Assembly: GCA_025055115.1 (NCBI GenBank)
Contig: JANWYJ010000012.1
Coordinates: 1-64,000, forward strand
Direction: 5' to 3'
Length of the DNA: 64,000 nucleotides
Source: Gemmata sp.
GTDB lineage: Bacteria > Planctomycetota > Planctomycetia > Gemmatales > Gemmataceae
In this document: positions 51,691-61,097 of the stretch, piece by piece
How the letters are laid out: every line of letters begins with the position of its first letter
Position numbering within the stretch: the stretch's first letter is position 1
Program-made: the position numbers and the translations under genes
The notes under the pieces: generated by a model
Told to the model about the DNA's origin: nothing
The model's database searches: none
What the model saw: only the letters and a program-made list of their open reading frames with translations

Positions 51691-52926
51691 TTACTTTTTC
51701 AACTCCAAACAGATCAACTCGTTGTCGTCTCGCAAGTAGAGGCGACCATCAACCAACGCCGGGTGTGCCCACGTGGGTCCACAGACTTTACTCTTTGCTA
51801 ATTCCTTGTACTCCTTTTCGTGGGGTGCGAAAAGAGTTAAGTAACCATTATCGTCAAGCATCAGAAGGCGTTCTTGGCCTTCCGGGCCGCACCGCAGAAT
51901 CGCGGCATGGTAGCGGCCGACGTTTTTCTTCTCCCACATCACCTTGCCACTTTTGGTCTCCACGCACCGCAGGGTAATGGATGGGTTTGTCAGGGTGGCC
52001 GCCCCGTTGACCATGTAAAGGTAATCACCCACCACCACCGGTGTCGAGAAGTAACAGGTCAGGTCTTTGTTGTCCCAGGCTTTCTCAGCCTGGAAGCTCC
52101 CATCGCCCTCGACCACTTTGATGGCGATACTACCAGCCGTAACGGAACTAGCGATGATCAGCCCCCCCGCGCGAATGGGTGTCGTGGACGACTCATTGAG
52201 CTTGTCTTTGAAGGGAACCTGCCACAACGGCTGACCCCGAAGCGATAATCCTCGGACATTCGCTCCCGTCAAGGCTACGATCTGTTGGTTGAGGATCACG
52301 GGCGAGGCATAACTGGCTGGATCATCGGTCGCTTGCCACACGACTTTGCCGCTTTTCGCGCCGAAGGCTACCAAGCCTGCGTTTTTGCCACCGACTAACA
52401 CGATGACCTGGTCTTCGTGAACCAGCGGCGAGGCCGAAGTCCCGAAGAACAGATTGCTTGCTTTGAAGTCTTTGAGAGCGTCCACTTTCCAGACGATCGC
52501 GCCGCTGGTGGCATTCCAACACGTCAAAATCCCGGTGCTGCCATAAGTGTAGACGTGTCCGTGGGCAACGGTGGGTGTGGCGCGGGGGCCATTGCCAAAA
52601 AGCAATTTGATTTCCGCCCGGTCGTAGCTTTTCTCCCACTTCCGCGTGCCTGTTTTGGCATCGAAGGCGGCCAACGTATCAGCATTTTGGCCTTTGGGTT
52701 GGTAGAAGAGGTAAACGGTGCCATTCGCCACCACGGGGGAACTATGGGCTTCACCCACCGGTTTTTTCCACAGGGGCTTCAATTCGCTTGTCCAGGGTTC
52801 GACCGTTTCCGGGGTGGTGTTGTCGCGCTGGGGGCCGAGGAATTGCGGCCAATCCGCCGCGCGGGCTGTCAGAGTGAGAGCGCCCACCACTAGAGGCGTC
52901 AGCACGATTCGCAGCATGGTTGGCAT
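51691..52926 (-). CDS. PQQ-like beta-propeller protein
   Basis: A 411-residue exported protein (signal MPTMLRIVLTPLVVGALTLT to ARA). It is built of about seven blades of the PQQ/quinoprotein type: WPQFLGPQRDNTTPE, SSPVVANGTVYLFY, LAAFDAKTGTRKWEK, TCWNATSGAIVWKVD, LVAFGAKSGKVVWQ. Such propellers in planctomycetes usually lack a cofactor and act as binding modules or in outer-membrane assembly-like roles. The start at 52926 follows an AGGAG; the ATG at 52917 is an alternative. It begins six bases after the stop of the YkgJ gene upstream, so they share a transcript. Confidence 0.87.
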   Translation of the reverse strand: MPTMLRIVLTPLVVGALTLTARAADWPQFLGPQRDNTTPETVEPWTSELKPLWKKPVGEAHSSPVVANGTVYLFYQPKGQNADTLAAFDAKTGTRKWEKSYDRAEIKLLFGNGPRATPTVAHGHVYTYGSTGILTCWNATSGAIVWKVDALKDFKASNLFFGTSASPLVHEDQVIVLVGGKNAGLVAFGAKSGKVVWQATDDPASYASPVILNQQIVALTGANVRGLSLRGQPLWQVPFKDKLNESSTTPIRAGGLIIASSVTAGSIAIKVVEGDGSFQAEKAWDNKDLTCYFSTPVVVGDYLYMVNGAATLTNPSITLRCVETKSGKVMWEKKNVGRYHAAILRCGPEGQERLLMLDDNGYLTLFAPHEKEYKELAKSKVCGPTWAHPALVDGRLYLRDDNELICLELKK

Positions 52927-52931
52927 AGCTC

Positions 52932-53471
52932 CTACAACGAGGCTGGGGCACACGCTTGCTCCGCGGCCGGCGCTACGACAACGGGAAGGGCGATGCGTGC
53001 CGCGGGCGATGTCATGCTATGTGCCGCGTCAGCCGTTGACCGCACCGGGGCCGCATTCAGGAAGTCGTGCAAAGGGGCGTAATACCAACCCGTGTCGAAT
53101 TCCTCGGCGATGCGCTTGAGTGCGGCGACGGCCTGTTCGGCGATGACGCTCATCGGTTCCTGGTAGTTGGGGTCACAGAAGTAAATGCGGCAGCCCAAAG
53201 GTCGAATGGCGCGGACTGTGCATAAACCGTTGACCTGAAAGGGGCAGCCATCGCGTGTGGCCGGACGAGGATAATCGGGGGCCGCTTCGAGAAGAATTTC
53301 CGCTTCAAAATGGGATAAAAACAGAGTGTGGCCATACTCCGTGAAGCGGCAACACCGCCCACTGGCTTGGCAGTGCGGCCGGGCGGCCGCAATGGCTGCT
53401 TCCACCTGGGCATAAACGGCCAACACCCGTTGGCGAACCAGTTCCGTCATCGGGCCGGGTTGGTGATTCAT
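52932..53471 (-). CDS. YkgJ-family cysteine cluster protein (first of two)
   Basis: A 179-residue protein with the Fe-S or zinc cluster arrangement of the YkgJ (DUF3109/CxxxCxxCC) family: CQASGRCCRF, DGCPFQVNGLCTVRAIRPLGCRIYFC. The C-terminal 40 residues are an Ala/Pro-rich tail. Such proteins are thought to bind a metal or an iron-sulfur cluster; the partner is unknown. The start could be 53471 or 53483. It lies between the other YkgJ gene and the PQQ-propeller gene, all on the same strand. Confidence 0.86.
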   Translation of the reverse strand: MNHQPGPMTELVRQRVLAVYAQVEAAIAAARPHCQASGRCCRFTEYGHTLFLSHFEAEILLEAAPDYPRPATRDGCPFQVNGLCTVRAIRPLGCRIYFCDPNYQEPMSVIAEQAVAALKRIAEEFDTGWYYAPLHDFLNAAPVRSTADAAHSMTSPAARIALPVVVAPAAEQACAPASL

Positions 53472-53488
53472 CAGAGGGTCCAAGTGAG

Positions 53489-53532
53489 GTTTATAGGCGG
53501 ATGAGCTTCAGTTTATAGGCGGATGAGCTTCA
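53489..53532. repeat. 22-bp exact tandem duplication across a stop codon
   Basis: A 22-base unit occurs at 53489-53510 and 53511-53532. The right copy holds the codons for LKLIRL and the TAA (53513-53515) of the second YkgJ gene, so the gene end is repeated immediately downstream. Confidence 0.93.
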
Positions 53533-53944
53533 GCCGCCGACTGATCTCCTCCACAGGGATCAATTCGCCTTGCCCGGAACCGGGGCATTGAGCGCAGGTG
53601 CGTTCCCAGTCTTCCGGGGTTGCGAGGTTGCTGTCCCAAAAGGGCCAACTTCGGCATTGGGCGGGACGTACCGGGTAGATAGTGCATCCTTTTGTTCGAT
53701 CGTAGAAGATACAATCGCCGTTGGTTTTTTCGCGTAAGGTTCGCCGGCCGCGGGCCGGGCGGCTATACAGTGGCTGCACCTCAGCGATCGGCTCGCCTAA
53801 ATAGGCGGCGATGGCGTTCAGCTCTTCGGCGGTCACCCAGACGAACCCGGGTGCACCCGTGCAACAATCGCCGCATTGGGTGCAGGTGAAGCGTAAGCCG
53901 CCAGCATACCAGGGCGGGTTGTGAGCGTCGGTTGGATCGTTCAT
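53513..53944 (-). CDS. YkgJ-family cysteine cluster protein (second of two)
   Basis: A 143-residue protein of the same family as its neighbour but clearly diverged from it. The cluster begins FTCTQCGDCCTGAPGFVWVT and continues GDCIFYDRTKGCTIYPVRPAQCRSWPFW. The first CxxCGxCC motif is typical of proteins carrying an iron-sulfur or zinc site. The stop and the last seven codons are tandemly duplicated (53489-53532). The two YkgJ genes lie in tandem on the minus strand and divergently to fabH. Confidence 0.88.
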   Translation of the reverse strand: MNDPTDAHNPPWYAGGLRFTCTQCGDCCTGAPGFVWVTAEELNAIAAYLGEPIAEVQPLYSRPARGRRTLREKTNGDCIFYDRTKGCTIYPVRPAQCRSWPFWDSNLATPEDWERTCAQCPGSGQGELIPVEEISRRLKLIRL

Positions 53945-54105
53945 GAAGTTGGTTTTTTTCCAGCAAGTTGTGGAATAGTGATCTTAGGGCTTGTGTGGGG
54001 AGAGAAGCAACCGAAGAGGGCACTTTTTGCTTGCGAAGGGGTTAGTCATTCCGTAGTGATAGGAAGGATTGGGTACGCCGTATCTTCATCGAGCATGATC
54101 TCGCG

Positions 54106-55107
54106 ATGACACAACTTTTAGGGGTGGCACTGCGCGGTACCGGCAGTTATCTACCGGCACGCGTCGTCACCAACGACGAGTTCACCGAGGTTCTCAATCT
54201 CGACACTTCGGATGAGTGGATTCGTACCCGTACAGGCATTCGGGAACGCCGCTACGCCGGTCAGGGAGAAACTTCAGCCACCCTGGGAGCTGCGGCCGGC
54301 CGCCTGGCCATCGAGACCGCCGGTTTAACCCCAGCCGATATTGATCTGATTGTTTGTGCGACCGTCACCCCGGATTTGATGTGCCCTTCGACCGCCAACT
54401 TGATTCAGGCGGAGCTGGGTTGCGGCCACATTCCCGCCTTTGATATCACGGCTGCCTGTTCGGGCTTTTTGTATGCGCTGTCGGTGGGTACCCAATTCGT
54501 CCGGACTGGCGCGGCTCGCCATGCTCTGGTCGTCGGCGCGGAAGTATTGACACGCATTCTCGATTTCACGGATCGCAATTCCTGCATTCTCTTTGGCGAT
54601 GGCGCCGGGGCGGTGGTCCTCAGCGCCACCCCCGTCATCAATACCGGCGTGCGGATGATCCGGTTGTATTCCGATGGTTCACGGCAGGAATTGATCCAAG
54701 TACCCAGTCGGGTGACCCCCAATCCCCCCCCCGGACCGCCCCAACTGCAGCGCCTCGACTACATGCGTCTGAGTGGTCGCGAGGTTTTTCGCTTTGCCGT
54801 CACCCGTATGGTGGAATTGATCGAGCAAGCGGAAATCGACGCTCGCGAATTGGGCCTTACCGGCATCGATGCCCTCATCCCGCATCAGGTGAACCAACGT
54901 ATTATTGACGCCGCCCTCGAATCCAGTGGTTTCCCAGCGCACAAAGTGGTGGTTAATCTCAGCAAGTACGGCAACACTTCGGCTGCCAGCGTTCCCATCG
55001 CTTTGGATGAAGCCCTCCGCACCGGTCGGTGCAAACCGGGGGATACCGTGTTGCTTGTCGCGTTCGGCGGTGGGCTGACCTGGAGTTCGGCTCTTGTGAC
55101 ACTGTAA
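54106..55107 (+). CDS. fabH: 3-oxoacyl-ACP synthase III (FabH)
   Basis: FabH condenses acetyl-CoA with malonyl-ACP to start fatty acid synthesis. The 333-residue protein has the catalytic triad Cys118 (DITAACSGFLY), His260 (IPHQVNQRI) and Asn290 (YGNTSAAS), together with TSDEWIRTRTGIRERR and FGDGAGAVVLS. The length is normal. It begins the + strand group and no other fab genes are adjacent. Most planctomycete genomes carry more than one FabH-like gene, so this may not be the main initiation enzyme. Confidence 0.95.
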   Translation: MTQLLGVALRGTGSYLPARVVTNDEFTEVLNLDTSDEWIRTRTGIRERRYAGQGETSATLGAAAGRLAIETAGLTPADIDLIVCATVTPDLMCPSTANLIQAELGCGHIPAFDITAACSGFLYALSVGTQFVRTGAARHALVVGAEVLTRILDFTDRNSCILFGDGAGAVVLSATPVINTGVRMIRLYSDGSRQELIQVPSRVTPNPPPGPPQLQRLDYMRLSGREVFRFAVTRMVELIEQAEIDARELGLTGIDALIPHQVNQRIIDAALESSGFPAHKVVVNLSKYGNTSAASVPIALDEALRTGRCKPGDTVLLVAFGGGLTWSSALVTL

Positions 55108-55442
55108 CACGTCCTTGACCTGTCACGTCCGATCCGCCGCGGTTCTACAACGGGTCTGCGGCGTGGCCCAATTTTTGAAAGTGGGTTGTTTCTCAATGCT
55201 GGCTGCGAGTCGGTGTGGCGCGCAGAGTTCCTCGACCGAACTGTGCCGACAGGGCCGGTACAGCTGCGGTTGACAGCAGCGGACGAATTGCTTAAAGATG
55301 CGACCGGTTTGGACCGACGCGGGTTTCCTACCGACGACGGAGGGTTTGTTCGGAAGTGGGAGAATCCCGATCCAACCGGCTCGACGTAGGCACGTCAGCC
55401 GCGTCGGACCAACACGAGTCGCCTTTCACGGAGGAGTACCCC
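55108..55442. other. Gene-free spacer with a candidate promoter
   Basis: No gene is supported between fabH and the PEP-CTERM gene. A TTGACA box with a weak -10 lies at 55270-55298. The rest shows no repeats. Confidence 0.5.
55270..55298 (+). promoter_or_regulatory. Candidate promoter of the PEP-CTERM gene
   Basis: A perfect TTGACA at 55270-55275 is followed after 17 bases by TAAAGA (55293-55298), a poor -10 match. Transcription would give a leader of about 135 bases. Confidence 0.35.
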
Positions 55443-56090
55443 ATGATTCGTCGGACCTGGATCGCCCGTTGTTTCGTGGTCGCCGCGGCCACCGGCGTGG
55501 CAATCGCGATGAGCGCCGGGTCGGCCCATGCCGGTTTGCTACCGGTGTCGGTCACGGTGCAACCGGAAGCCGGGAACTTCCGGTGGACCTACTCAGTGGT
55601 TCTGCCTACGGACATGAGCCTGACAGCCGGTAGCTACTTCACCATTTATGACTTCGCGGGGTATCGACCCGGCTCCGGTCGTGTGACCTCGGCCGCTCCG
55701 GACCCAAGCTTCTCAGCGTACTGGAACGTCACCACCAGCAACCTCGGCCCCACGCCCGATCGCCTCAACCCGCTCGACGATCCGGCAATCACCAACATTA
55801 CGTTCACCTATACCGGACCGACGATTCCCTCGGGGCAATTGACGCTGGGCAATTTTGTGGCCGTCTCGGAATTCAGTGAAGCGACCGAAAGCTTCTTCAC
55901 CGCGACCAACCCCCGCGCAGCTGACGGCCAAATCGACAGCAACATCACGTCAACCCTTGTGCCGCGACCACGGGAAATCCCCGGCCCGGGAGCCATTCCC
56001 GAACCAGCCACGTTGGCGTTGGCCGGTCTGGGCTTGCCCGTCGTGGGCCTCGCCCGTTACTTGCGCCGCAAAAACCGACTTACGGTCTGA
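55443..56090 (+). CDS. PEP-CTERM sorting domain protein
   Basis: A 215-residue exported protein with a signal peptide (MIRRTWIARCFVVAAATGVA to AHA). The C-terminus is a PEP-CTERM signal: IPEPATLALAGLGLPVVGLA followed by a basic RYLRRKNR, which targets proteins to exosortase for anchoring or release. The middle is a beta-rich domain (YFTIYDFAGYRPGSG, TNITFTYTGPTIPSGQLTLG) of unknown function. GGAGGAG lies just upstream of the ATG. The stop region is repeated (56082-56108) and a good terminator follows. Confidence 0.88.
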   Translation: MIRRTWIARCFVVAAATGVAIAMSAGSAHAGLLPVSVTVQPEAGNFRWTYSVVLPTDMSLTAGSYFTIYDFAGYRPGSGRVTSAAPDPSFSAYWNVTTSNLGPTPDRLNPLDDPAITNITFTYTGPTIPSGQLTLGNFVAVSEFSEATESFFTATNPRAADGQIDSNITSTLVPRPREIPGPGAIPEPATLALAGLGLPVVGLARYLRRKNRLTV

Positions 56091-56108
56091 TCGACCCACG
56101 GTCTGATC
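56082..56108. repeat. 11-base direct repeat, period 16, across a stop codon
   Basis: ACGGTCTGATC occurs at 56082-56092 and 56098-56108. The first copy contains the TGA stop (56088-56090) of the PEP-CTERM gene. Confidence 0.8.
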
Positions 56109-56136
56109 TGAAAACAGCAACCCGAATTCTCATTCG

Positions 56137-56179
56137 ACAACCTCGGGGGGAAATTGCCCCCGAAGGTTGTCACTTTTTC
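56137..56179 (+). terminator. Intrinsic terminator of the PEP-CTERM gene
   Basis: GACAACCTCGGGGG (56137-56150) pairs with CCCCCGAAGGTTGTC (56158-56172) apart from one bulged A, and ACTTTTTC follows, giving a stem of 14 pairs and a T-run on the + strand. Confidence 0.82.
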
Positions 56180-56199
56180 CCTACCGAAAACGCACCCGT

Positions 56200-56228
56200 T
56201 ACCCTCAAGTTGCGGCCACCGTATACAC
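56200..56228 (+). promoter_or_regulatory. Candidate promoter of the copper ATPase gene
   Basis: TTACCC (56200-56205) and TATACA (56223-56228) are 17 bases apart, and the gene starts at 56265. Both boxes are weak, and I see no clear operator for a copper regulator. Confidence 0.3.
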
Positions 56229-56264
56229 TGCCTTCAATTCGCAACTGTGTCAGGAATTGTGGGC

Positions 56265-58634
56265 ATGAACGACGATCGACCATCCCCCGGGCGGCTGCCA
56301 ACGCTCTCCCTCACCGTCCACGATCCTACTGTCGTCGACCCTGTGTGCGGCATGCGCGTCGATCCTGCACATGCGGCCGGTTCGGTCGTGTATGGCGAAA
56401 CAACGTACTACTTCTGCAGCACCCATTGTGTGGCGAAATTCCGCGGCGATCCGCAGCGGTACTTGAACGCGCAGGCTGCCCTGGAACCGTCGGCCTGTTG
56501 TGGTGCATCGGCGGGCGATGCCGCAGCCGAATACACCTGCCCCATGCACCCCGAGGTGGTGCAGATCGGCCTGGGGACCTGTCCGTTATGCGGGATGGCC
56601 CTCGAACCGAAATGGCCGCAGCCAGGCCACGACGACGCAAGCGAATGGCCAGCCTTACGCAGGCGATTGGTCGTCGCCACGCTGTTGACAGTCCCGGTGT
56701 TCGTCATGGCAATGGTTCCCATGCTTCCTGGGCTGAACCTGCCCTCGGGATGGATGGATGCCGCAAACATCGTCGGCCTCCTCTTAGCAACCCCCGTGGT
56801 GTTCGGGACCGGATCGCTGATATTCGTGCGCGCCGCCCAAGCCCTGCGATACCGTACGGCTAACATGTTCACACTTATCGCCATCGGTACGGCAGCGTCC
56901 TGGGGCTATAGCGTGGTGGCGACACTGGCTCCCGAAGTCTTTCCCAGCCATTTTCGGGATGCCCACGGACACATCCCTACCTACTTTGAATCCGCCGCGG
57001 TCATTGTCACCCTTGTGCTCTTAGGCCAGGCTCTCGAAGCGCGGGCACGCCGCCGTACCGGAGATGCCATCCGTGCCCTCATGGCCTTGGCGCCACCCAT
57101 AGCACGACGGCTCAATCCCGATGGCACGGAAAATGATGTTCCCCTGAATCAGGTGCGCGTCGGTGATCGCCTTCGGGTTCGTCCAGGGGAAACCATTCCG
57201 GTGGATGGAACGGTTGTCGATGGTTCCGGTCTTGTCGATGAAGCCATGCTGACCGGCGAACCGACACCCGTGGAGAAACAACCCAGCGATGCCGTGACGG
57301 GAGGCACCATGAACCTGCGTGGGTCTTTGGTCCTGACTGCGACGAAAGTCGGTGGGGATACGGTTTTGGCCAAAATCGTTCAACGGGTCGCCGAGGCGCA
57401 GCGCAGTCGTGCTCCGATCCAGAAAGTGGTGGACCGGGTCGCCGCGTGGTTCGTTCCCCTGGTCGTTCTCGTGGCCCTGATCACGTTGGCCGGGTGGTGG
57501 TTCTGGGGTCCCGAACCGGCCTGGACTTCAGCCTGGATCCACGCGGTGGCCGTTTTGATTATCGCCTGTCCGTGTGCGTTGGGGCTGGCCGTGCCAATGT
57601 CTGTGATGGTGGGGATCGGCCGGGGGGCCACTGCGGGCGTATTGATTCGTTCCGCGGAAGTTCTGGAAAAGCTCGAACGCATCAACTGTGTCGTGGTCGA
57701 TAAAACCGGCACGTTGACGATAGGCCGCCCGCGTGTGGTCGCCGTTCACTCGGTCGAGCCGTGGACGGAAGCCGAATTGCTCCAACTGGCCGCCAGTGTG
57801 GAGCAGGGCAGTGAGCATCCTCTGGCAGCCGCCATTATCCCCGCGGCTCGCGAGCGCGGGGTGAGCCTGGAGGCCGTTACGGATTTCGAATCCCGACCCG
57901 GCCGCGGGGTGTTGGGCCTGGTGGCGGGCCGGCGCGTTGTGCTGGGAAATCGCCAGTTGTTCGAGGAGGAAAAGATCCTCGGATACAGTGAGCACACGGC
58001 GCAATCCCTGCGTGGCCAGGGCCAAACGGTGGTTTTCGTCGCGGTGGATGGTCGGTTCGCGGGGCTTTTCGGTATCGCTGATCCCCTTCAACCCACGGCC
58101 GCCACCGCCGTGCAACAACTGCAAGCCGCGGGAATGCGCCTGGTAATGCTGACCGGGGATAGTTCCCAGACCGCGATGGCCGTGGCGCAACAACTGGGCA
58201 TTCGTGAGGTTCATGCCGAATTATTGCCAGAGCAGAAAGTTCAGGTGATAGAACAACTCCGCTATAGTGGAGCGATCGTCGCGATGGCCGGTGATGGGAT
58301 CAATGATGCCCCGGCGTTGGCGGTGGCCGATGTGGGCGTAGCGATGGGTACTGGTACCGATATTGCGATCCACTCCGCCGGAGTCACACTCGTTCGCAGC
58401 GATTTGCGGGGCATCGTGAAAGCTTGGCGACTGGGCCAGGCGACGATGCGGAACATCCGCCAAAACCTGGTTTTGGCCTTTGTCTACAATGTCGTGGCGA
58501 TACCGATTGCCGCGGGGGTGCTGTATCCCGTGGTGGGTTGGCGACTCGATCCGATGCTGGCTGCCGCCGCGATGAGCTTCAGCTCTGTATCGGTGATCGC
58601 CAATGCCTTACGTTTGCGGACAGTGAAGCTATGA
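56265..58634 (+). CDS. copA: Copper-type P1B ATPase with N-terminal YHS and heavy-metal domains
   Basis: A 789-residue heavy-metal transporter. The N-terminus has a YHS domain ([28 protein letters not shown]) followed by a CPMHPEV...CPLCGM zinc-binding-like module. The ATPase core has TGEPTP, the metal-binding CPC in [11 protein letters not shown] (about residues 435-437), the phosphorylated aspartate in DKTGTLT (about 479), and [16 protein letters not shown]. The last helix reads [18 protein letters not shown], the MxxSS pattern of copper(I) pumps. It would export copper from the cytoplasm. The gene overlaps hypF by six bases at the 3' end. No copper regulator or chaperone gene is nearby. 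Confidence 0.93.
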   Translation: MNDDRPSPGRLPTLSLTVHDPTVVDPVCGMRVDPAHAAGSVVYGETTYYFCSTHCVAKFRGDPQRYLNAQAALEPSACCGASAGDAAAEYTCPMHPEVVQIGLGTCPLCGMALEPKWPQPGHDDASEWPALRRRLVVATLLTVPVFVMAMVPMLPGLNLPSGWMDAANIVGLLLATPVVFGTGSLIFVRAAQALRYRTANMFTLIAIGTAASWGYSVVATLAPEVFPSHFRDAHGHIPTYFESAAVIVTLVLLGQALEARARRRTGDAIRALMALAPPIARRLNPDGTENDVPLNQVRVGDRLRVRPGETIPVDGTVVDGSGLVDEAMLTGEPTPVEKQPSDAVTGGTMNLRGSLVLTATKVGGDTVLAKIVQRVAEAQRSRAPIQKVVDRVAAWFVPLVVLVALITLAGWWFWGPEPAWTSAWIHAVAVLIIACPCALGLAVPMSVMVGIGRGATAGVLIRSAEVLEKLERINCVVVDKTGTLTIGRPRVVAVHSVEPWTEAELLQLAASVEQGSEHPLAAAIIPAARERGVSLEAVTDFESRPGRGVLGLVAGRRVVLGNRQLFEEEKILGYSEHTAQSLRGQGQTVVFVAVDGRFAGLFGIADPLQPTAATAVQQLQAAGMRLVMLTGDSSQTAMAVAQQLGIREVHAELLPEQKVQVIEQLRYSGAIVAMAGDGINDAPALAVADVGVAMGTGTDIAIHSAGVTLVRSDLRGIVKAWRLGQATMRNIRQNLVLAFVYNVVAIPIAAGVLYPVVGWRLDPMLAAAAMSFSSVSVIANALRLRTVKL

Positions 58635-60911
58635 GGCGGTCGTTGCGTCCCGGTACAATTCCGTGGCCAGAACGGCTTGGCCCAATGATAATCCGCCGTC
58701 ATTGGTGGGAACGTGCCGATGTGTCAAGACCGGCCAGCCGCTGGCACGCAGGGCCTCGACCGCTTGTTCTAACAGGCGAACGTTCTGGAAGACGCCGCCG
58801 GTCAGCCCCACTGCTACGAAGGTGTGTTTTCGGCGCAACTGCTGGGCCAGGCGTGCGATAGCCTCGGCTACGGTGGCATGAAACCGCCCCGCGATGAGGG
58901 CGACGGGCACACGCTGCTGGACATCCGCAACGAGCGCCTGAATCAATGGCCGCAGATTCCATACGATCACTTCGCCCTCGATCGATTCGATGGGATAGAC
59001 AGGTCTTTCCGTAACAGCCGCAAGGGATTCCATTTCCATCGCAGCCTGGGCTTCGTAACTGACGGTTTGGCGGATGCCCAAAATAGCGGCGACGGCATCG
59101 AACAATCGCCCCGCACTGCTTGTGGGGACGCAGCCGACCTGGCGTTGCAACTGCTGCCAGAGGATACGACGCTCAACGGGCGGGCAAGCCGCCACACATG
59201 GCCAATCGTCGCTCCAGGGTACCCCCGCGGCCCACAGATGCGCTAACGCGGCCCGGTAGGGGCGGCGGATGGCGGCATCACCCCCTGGTAATGGAACATC
59301 CGAGAGTTTGGCGACACGGCGGATAACACCGTCCTGGGCGAGGAACAATTCCCCACCCCAAATCGCGCCATCGTCACCGTAACCGGTGCCGTCGAAGCAA
59401 ACGACTACGACTGGGCCATCCCGCCAAGCGACATCGGTCAACAACGAGGCCACGTGGGCACGATGATGCTGCACCCGCCGTAGCGGTCGGCCACGACGGG
59501 CCGCGTAGCGCTGCGCCCATTCCGCCGACAGATACCCCGGATGGGCATCGCAGACGATCGCTTCTGGTTCAGTACCCACGAGCGCCAGCAATTGTTCCGC
59601 GGTGCGATCAAGCACTGTGAGAGTTTCGATACTTTCGACATCGCCCAGATGTTGGCTGAGAATGGCGCGCGTGTCGGTCGTCAGACACAGTGTCGCCTTG
59701 AGTTCTCCTCCCACCGCCAGAACGGGTCGCACGGGTCGGGGCAGTGGCACCGGCAGGGGAGTAAATCCCCGCGAACGCCGCAGCGGATATTCGTGACCGG
59801 CCACGACCCGGACCACAGAATCATCGCAAACCGTGTGAATGTCGCGGTTGTGGAAAAGAAAGGCATCCGCCAGATGGGCTAAGCGCTGGCGGGCTTCGGC
59901 ATTGTCGCGAGCAATGGGTTCGTCACTGCGATTGCCGGAGGTCATCACGAGTGGTCGGTCTTTCACCAACAAGTGATGCAGCGGGGAATACGGCAGCATC
60001 AAACCCAGGTAGGCCTGGCCGGGGGCCACGCCTTCTGCCAAGTGGGAACCCTCGGTGCGCCGCGACAAGAGCACGATCGGTCGCTCCGGTCCGGTCAGGA
60101 TCGCCGCTTCCTCGGGGGAAACATGAGCGTAAGCGCGTGCCTGAGCCAGATCGCGGACCATGACGGCCAATGGCTTCCATCCCCGGCCTTTGCGCTCGCG
60201 TAATGTTTGCACGGCGTGGGAGTTGGTGGCATCGCAGGCCAGGTGGAAGCCGCCGATGCCTTTGACGGCGACAATCCGTCCGGCATTCAAAAGTTCCAGC
60301 GTCTGTTGAATGGCCGCATCCTTGTCGGCGATCGTCTGCTGGTTCATTTCGAGCCAAACGTGTGGTCCGCAGACGGGGCAAGCGATAGGTTGTGCGTGGA
60401 AGCGGCGGTTGGCCGGATCGTGATACTCCCGGGCGCACGCGGGACACAGTGCGAAAGCGGCCATGGTGGTTGCCGGCCGGTCGTAGGGTAGCTCGCGGAT
60501 GATGGTAAACCGTGGCCCGCAGTTGGTGCAGTTGATGAAGGGGTAGCGGTAGCGGCGATCGGCGGGGTCGAACAGCTCACGGAGACAATCGGCGCAGGTG
60601 GCGATGTCGGCGGGGATCGAACAAGCCGCTGTCGCCGCAGAGGAACTGGCCACGATGCGAAAGTCGTTGTCTGGGCCAAGCGGGCAAAGTTCCGACGTGA
60701 CCGCTTCAATCCGGGCCAGGGGTGGGCGTTCGTTGATCAGATCGGCCTCGAAGGCCGCGATCGCTTCTGGAACTCCCTGAACTTCAATCACCACACTTTC
60801 GGTGTTGTTGCTCACAAAACCTCGCAGTTGGTGCCGCTGCGCGAGGCGATAAACAAATGGTCGGAAACCCACGCCTTGGACCACGCCGCGCAGGACCAGA
60901 CGCTTGCGCAT
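58629..60911 (-). CDS. hypF: Carbamoyltransferase HypF (hydrogenase maturation)
   Basis: HypF uses carbamoyl phosphate and ATP to make the thiocarbamate that becomes the cyanide ligands of [NiFe]-hydrogenase. The 760-residue protein has an N-terminal acylphosphatase domain ([20 protein letters not shown]), two zinc-finger pairs ([10 protein letters not shown]...CTNCGPRFT and [10 protein letters not shown]...CPVCGP), the YrdC-like region ([14 protein letters not shown]) and the Kae1-like domain ([23 protein letters not shown]). It appears complete. No hydrogenase or other hyp gene lies in this window. The start at 60911 is preferred over 60950. Confidence 0.94.
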   Translation of the reverse strand: MRKRLVLRGVVQGVGFRPFVYRLAQRHQLRGFVSNNTESVVIEVQGVPEAIAAFEADLINERPPLARIEAVTSELCPLGPDNDFRIVASSSAATAACSIPADIATCADCLRELFDPADRRYRYPFINCTNCGPRFTIIRELPYDRPATTMAAFALCPACAREYHDPANRRFHAQPIACPVCGPHVWLEMNQQTIADKDAAIQQTLELLNAGRIVAVKGIGGFHLACDATNSHAVQTLRERKGRGWKPLAVMVRDLAQARAYAHVSPEEAAILTGPERPIVLLSRRTEGSHLAEGVAPGQAYLGLMLPYSPLHHLLVKDRPLVMTSGNRSDEPIARDNAEARQRLAHLADAFLFHNRDIHTVCDDSVVRVVAGHEYPLRRSRGFTPLPVPLPRPVRPVLAVGGELKATLCLTTDTRAILSQHLGDVESIETLTVLDRTAEQLLALVGTEPEAIVCDAHPGYLSAEWAQRYAARRGRPLRRVQHHRAHVASLLTDVAWRDGPVVVVCFDGTGYGDDGAIWGGELFLAQDGVIRRVAKLSDVPLPGGDAAIRRPYRAALAHLWAAGVPWSDDWPCVAACPPVERRILWQQLQRQVGCVPTSSAGRLFDAVAAILGIRQTVSYEAQAAMEMESLAAVTERPVYPIESIEGEVIVWNLRPLIQALVADVQQRVPVALIAGRFHATVAEAIARLAQQLRRKHTFVAVGLTGGVFQNVRLLEQAVEALRASGWPVLTHRHVPTNDGGLSLGQAVLATELYRDATTAS

Positions 60912-61097
60912 CAGGATCGAAGTTCCCTCCGAATCGGCCGCGGCTGACACGGCTGTGTCCTCCGAGAGTCATTCTGCCTGATGGGATTCTACATCCGGCG
61001 GCGTGAGAAGTGGCCAGGCTCGGATCGCTTGGCTTGACGGCTTGGGGGCAACAGTGTAGCGTAACTATCTTGTCCAAGTCGCAGGGAGGCGCGCGCA

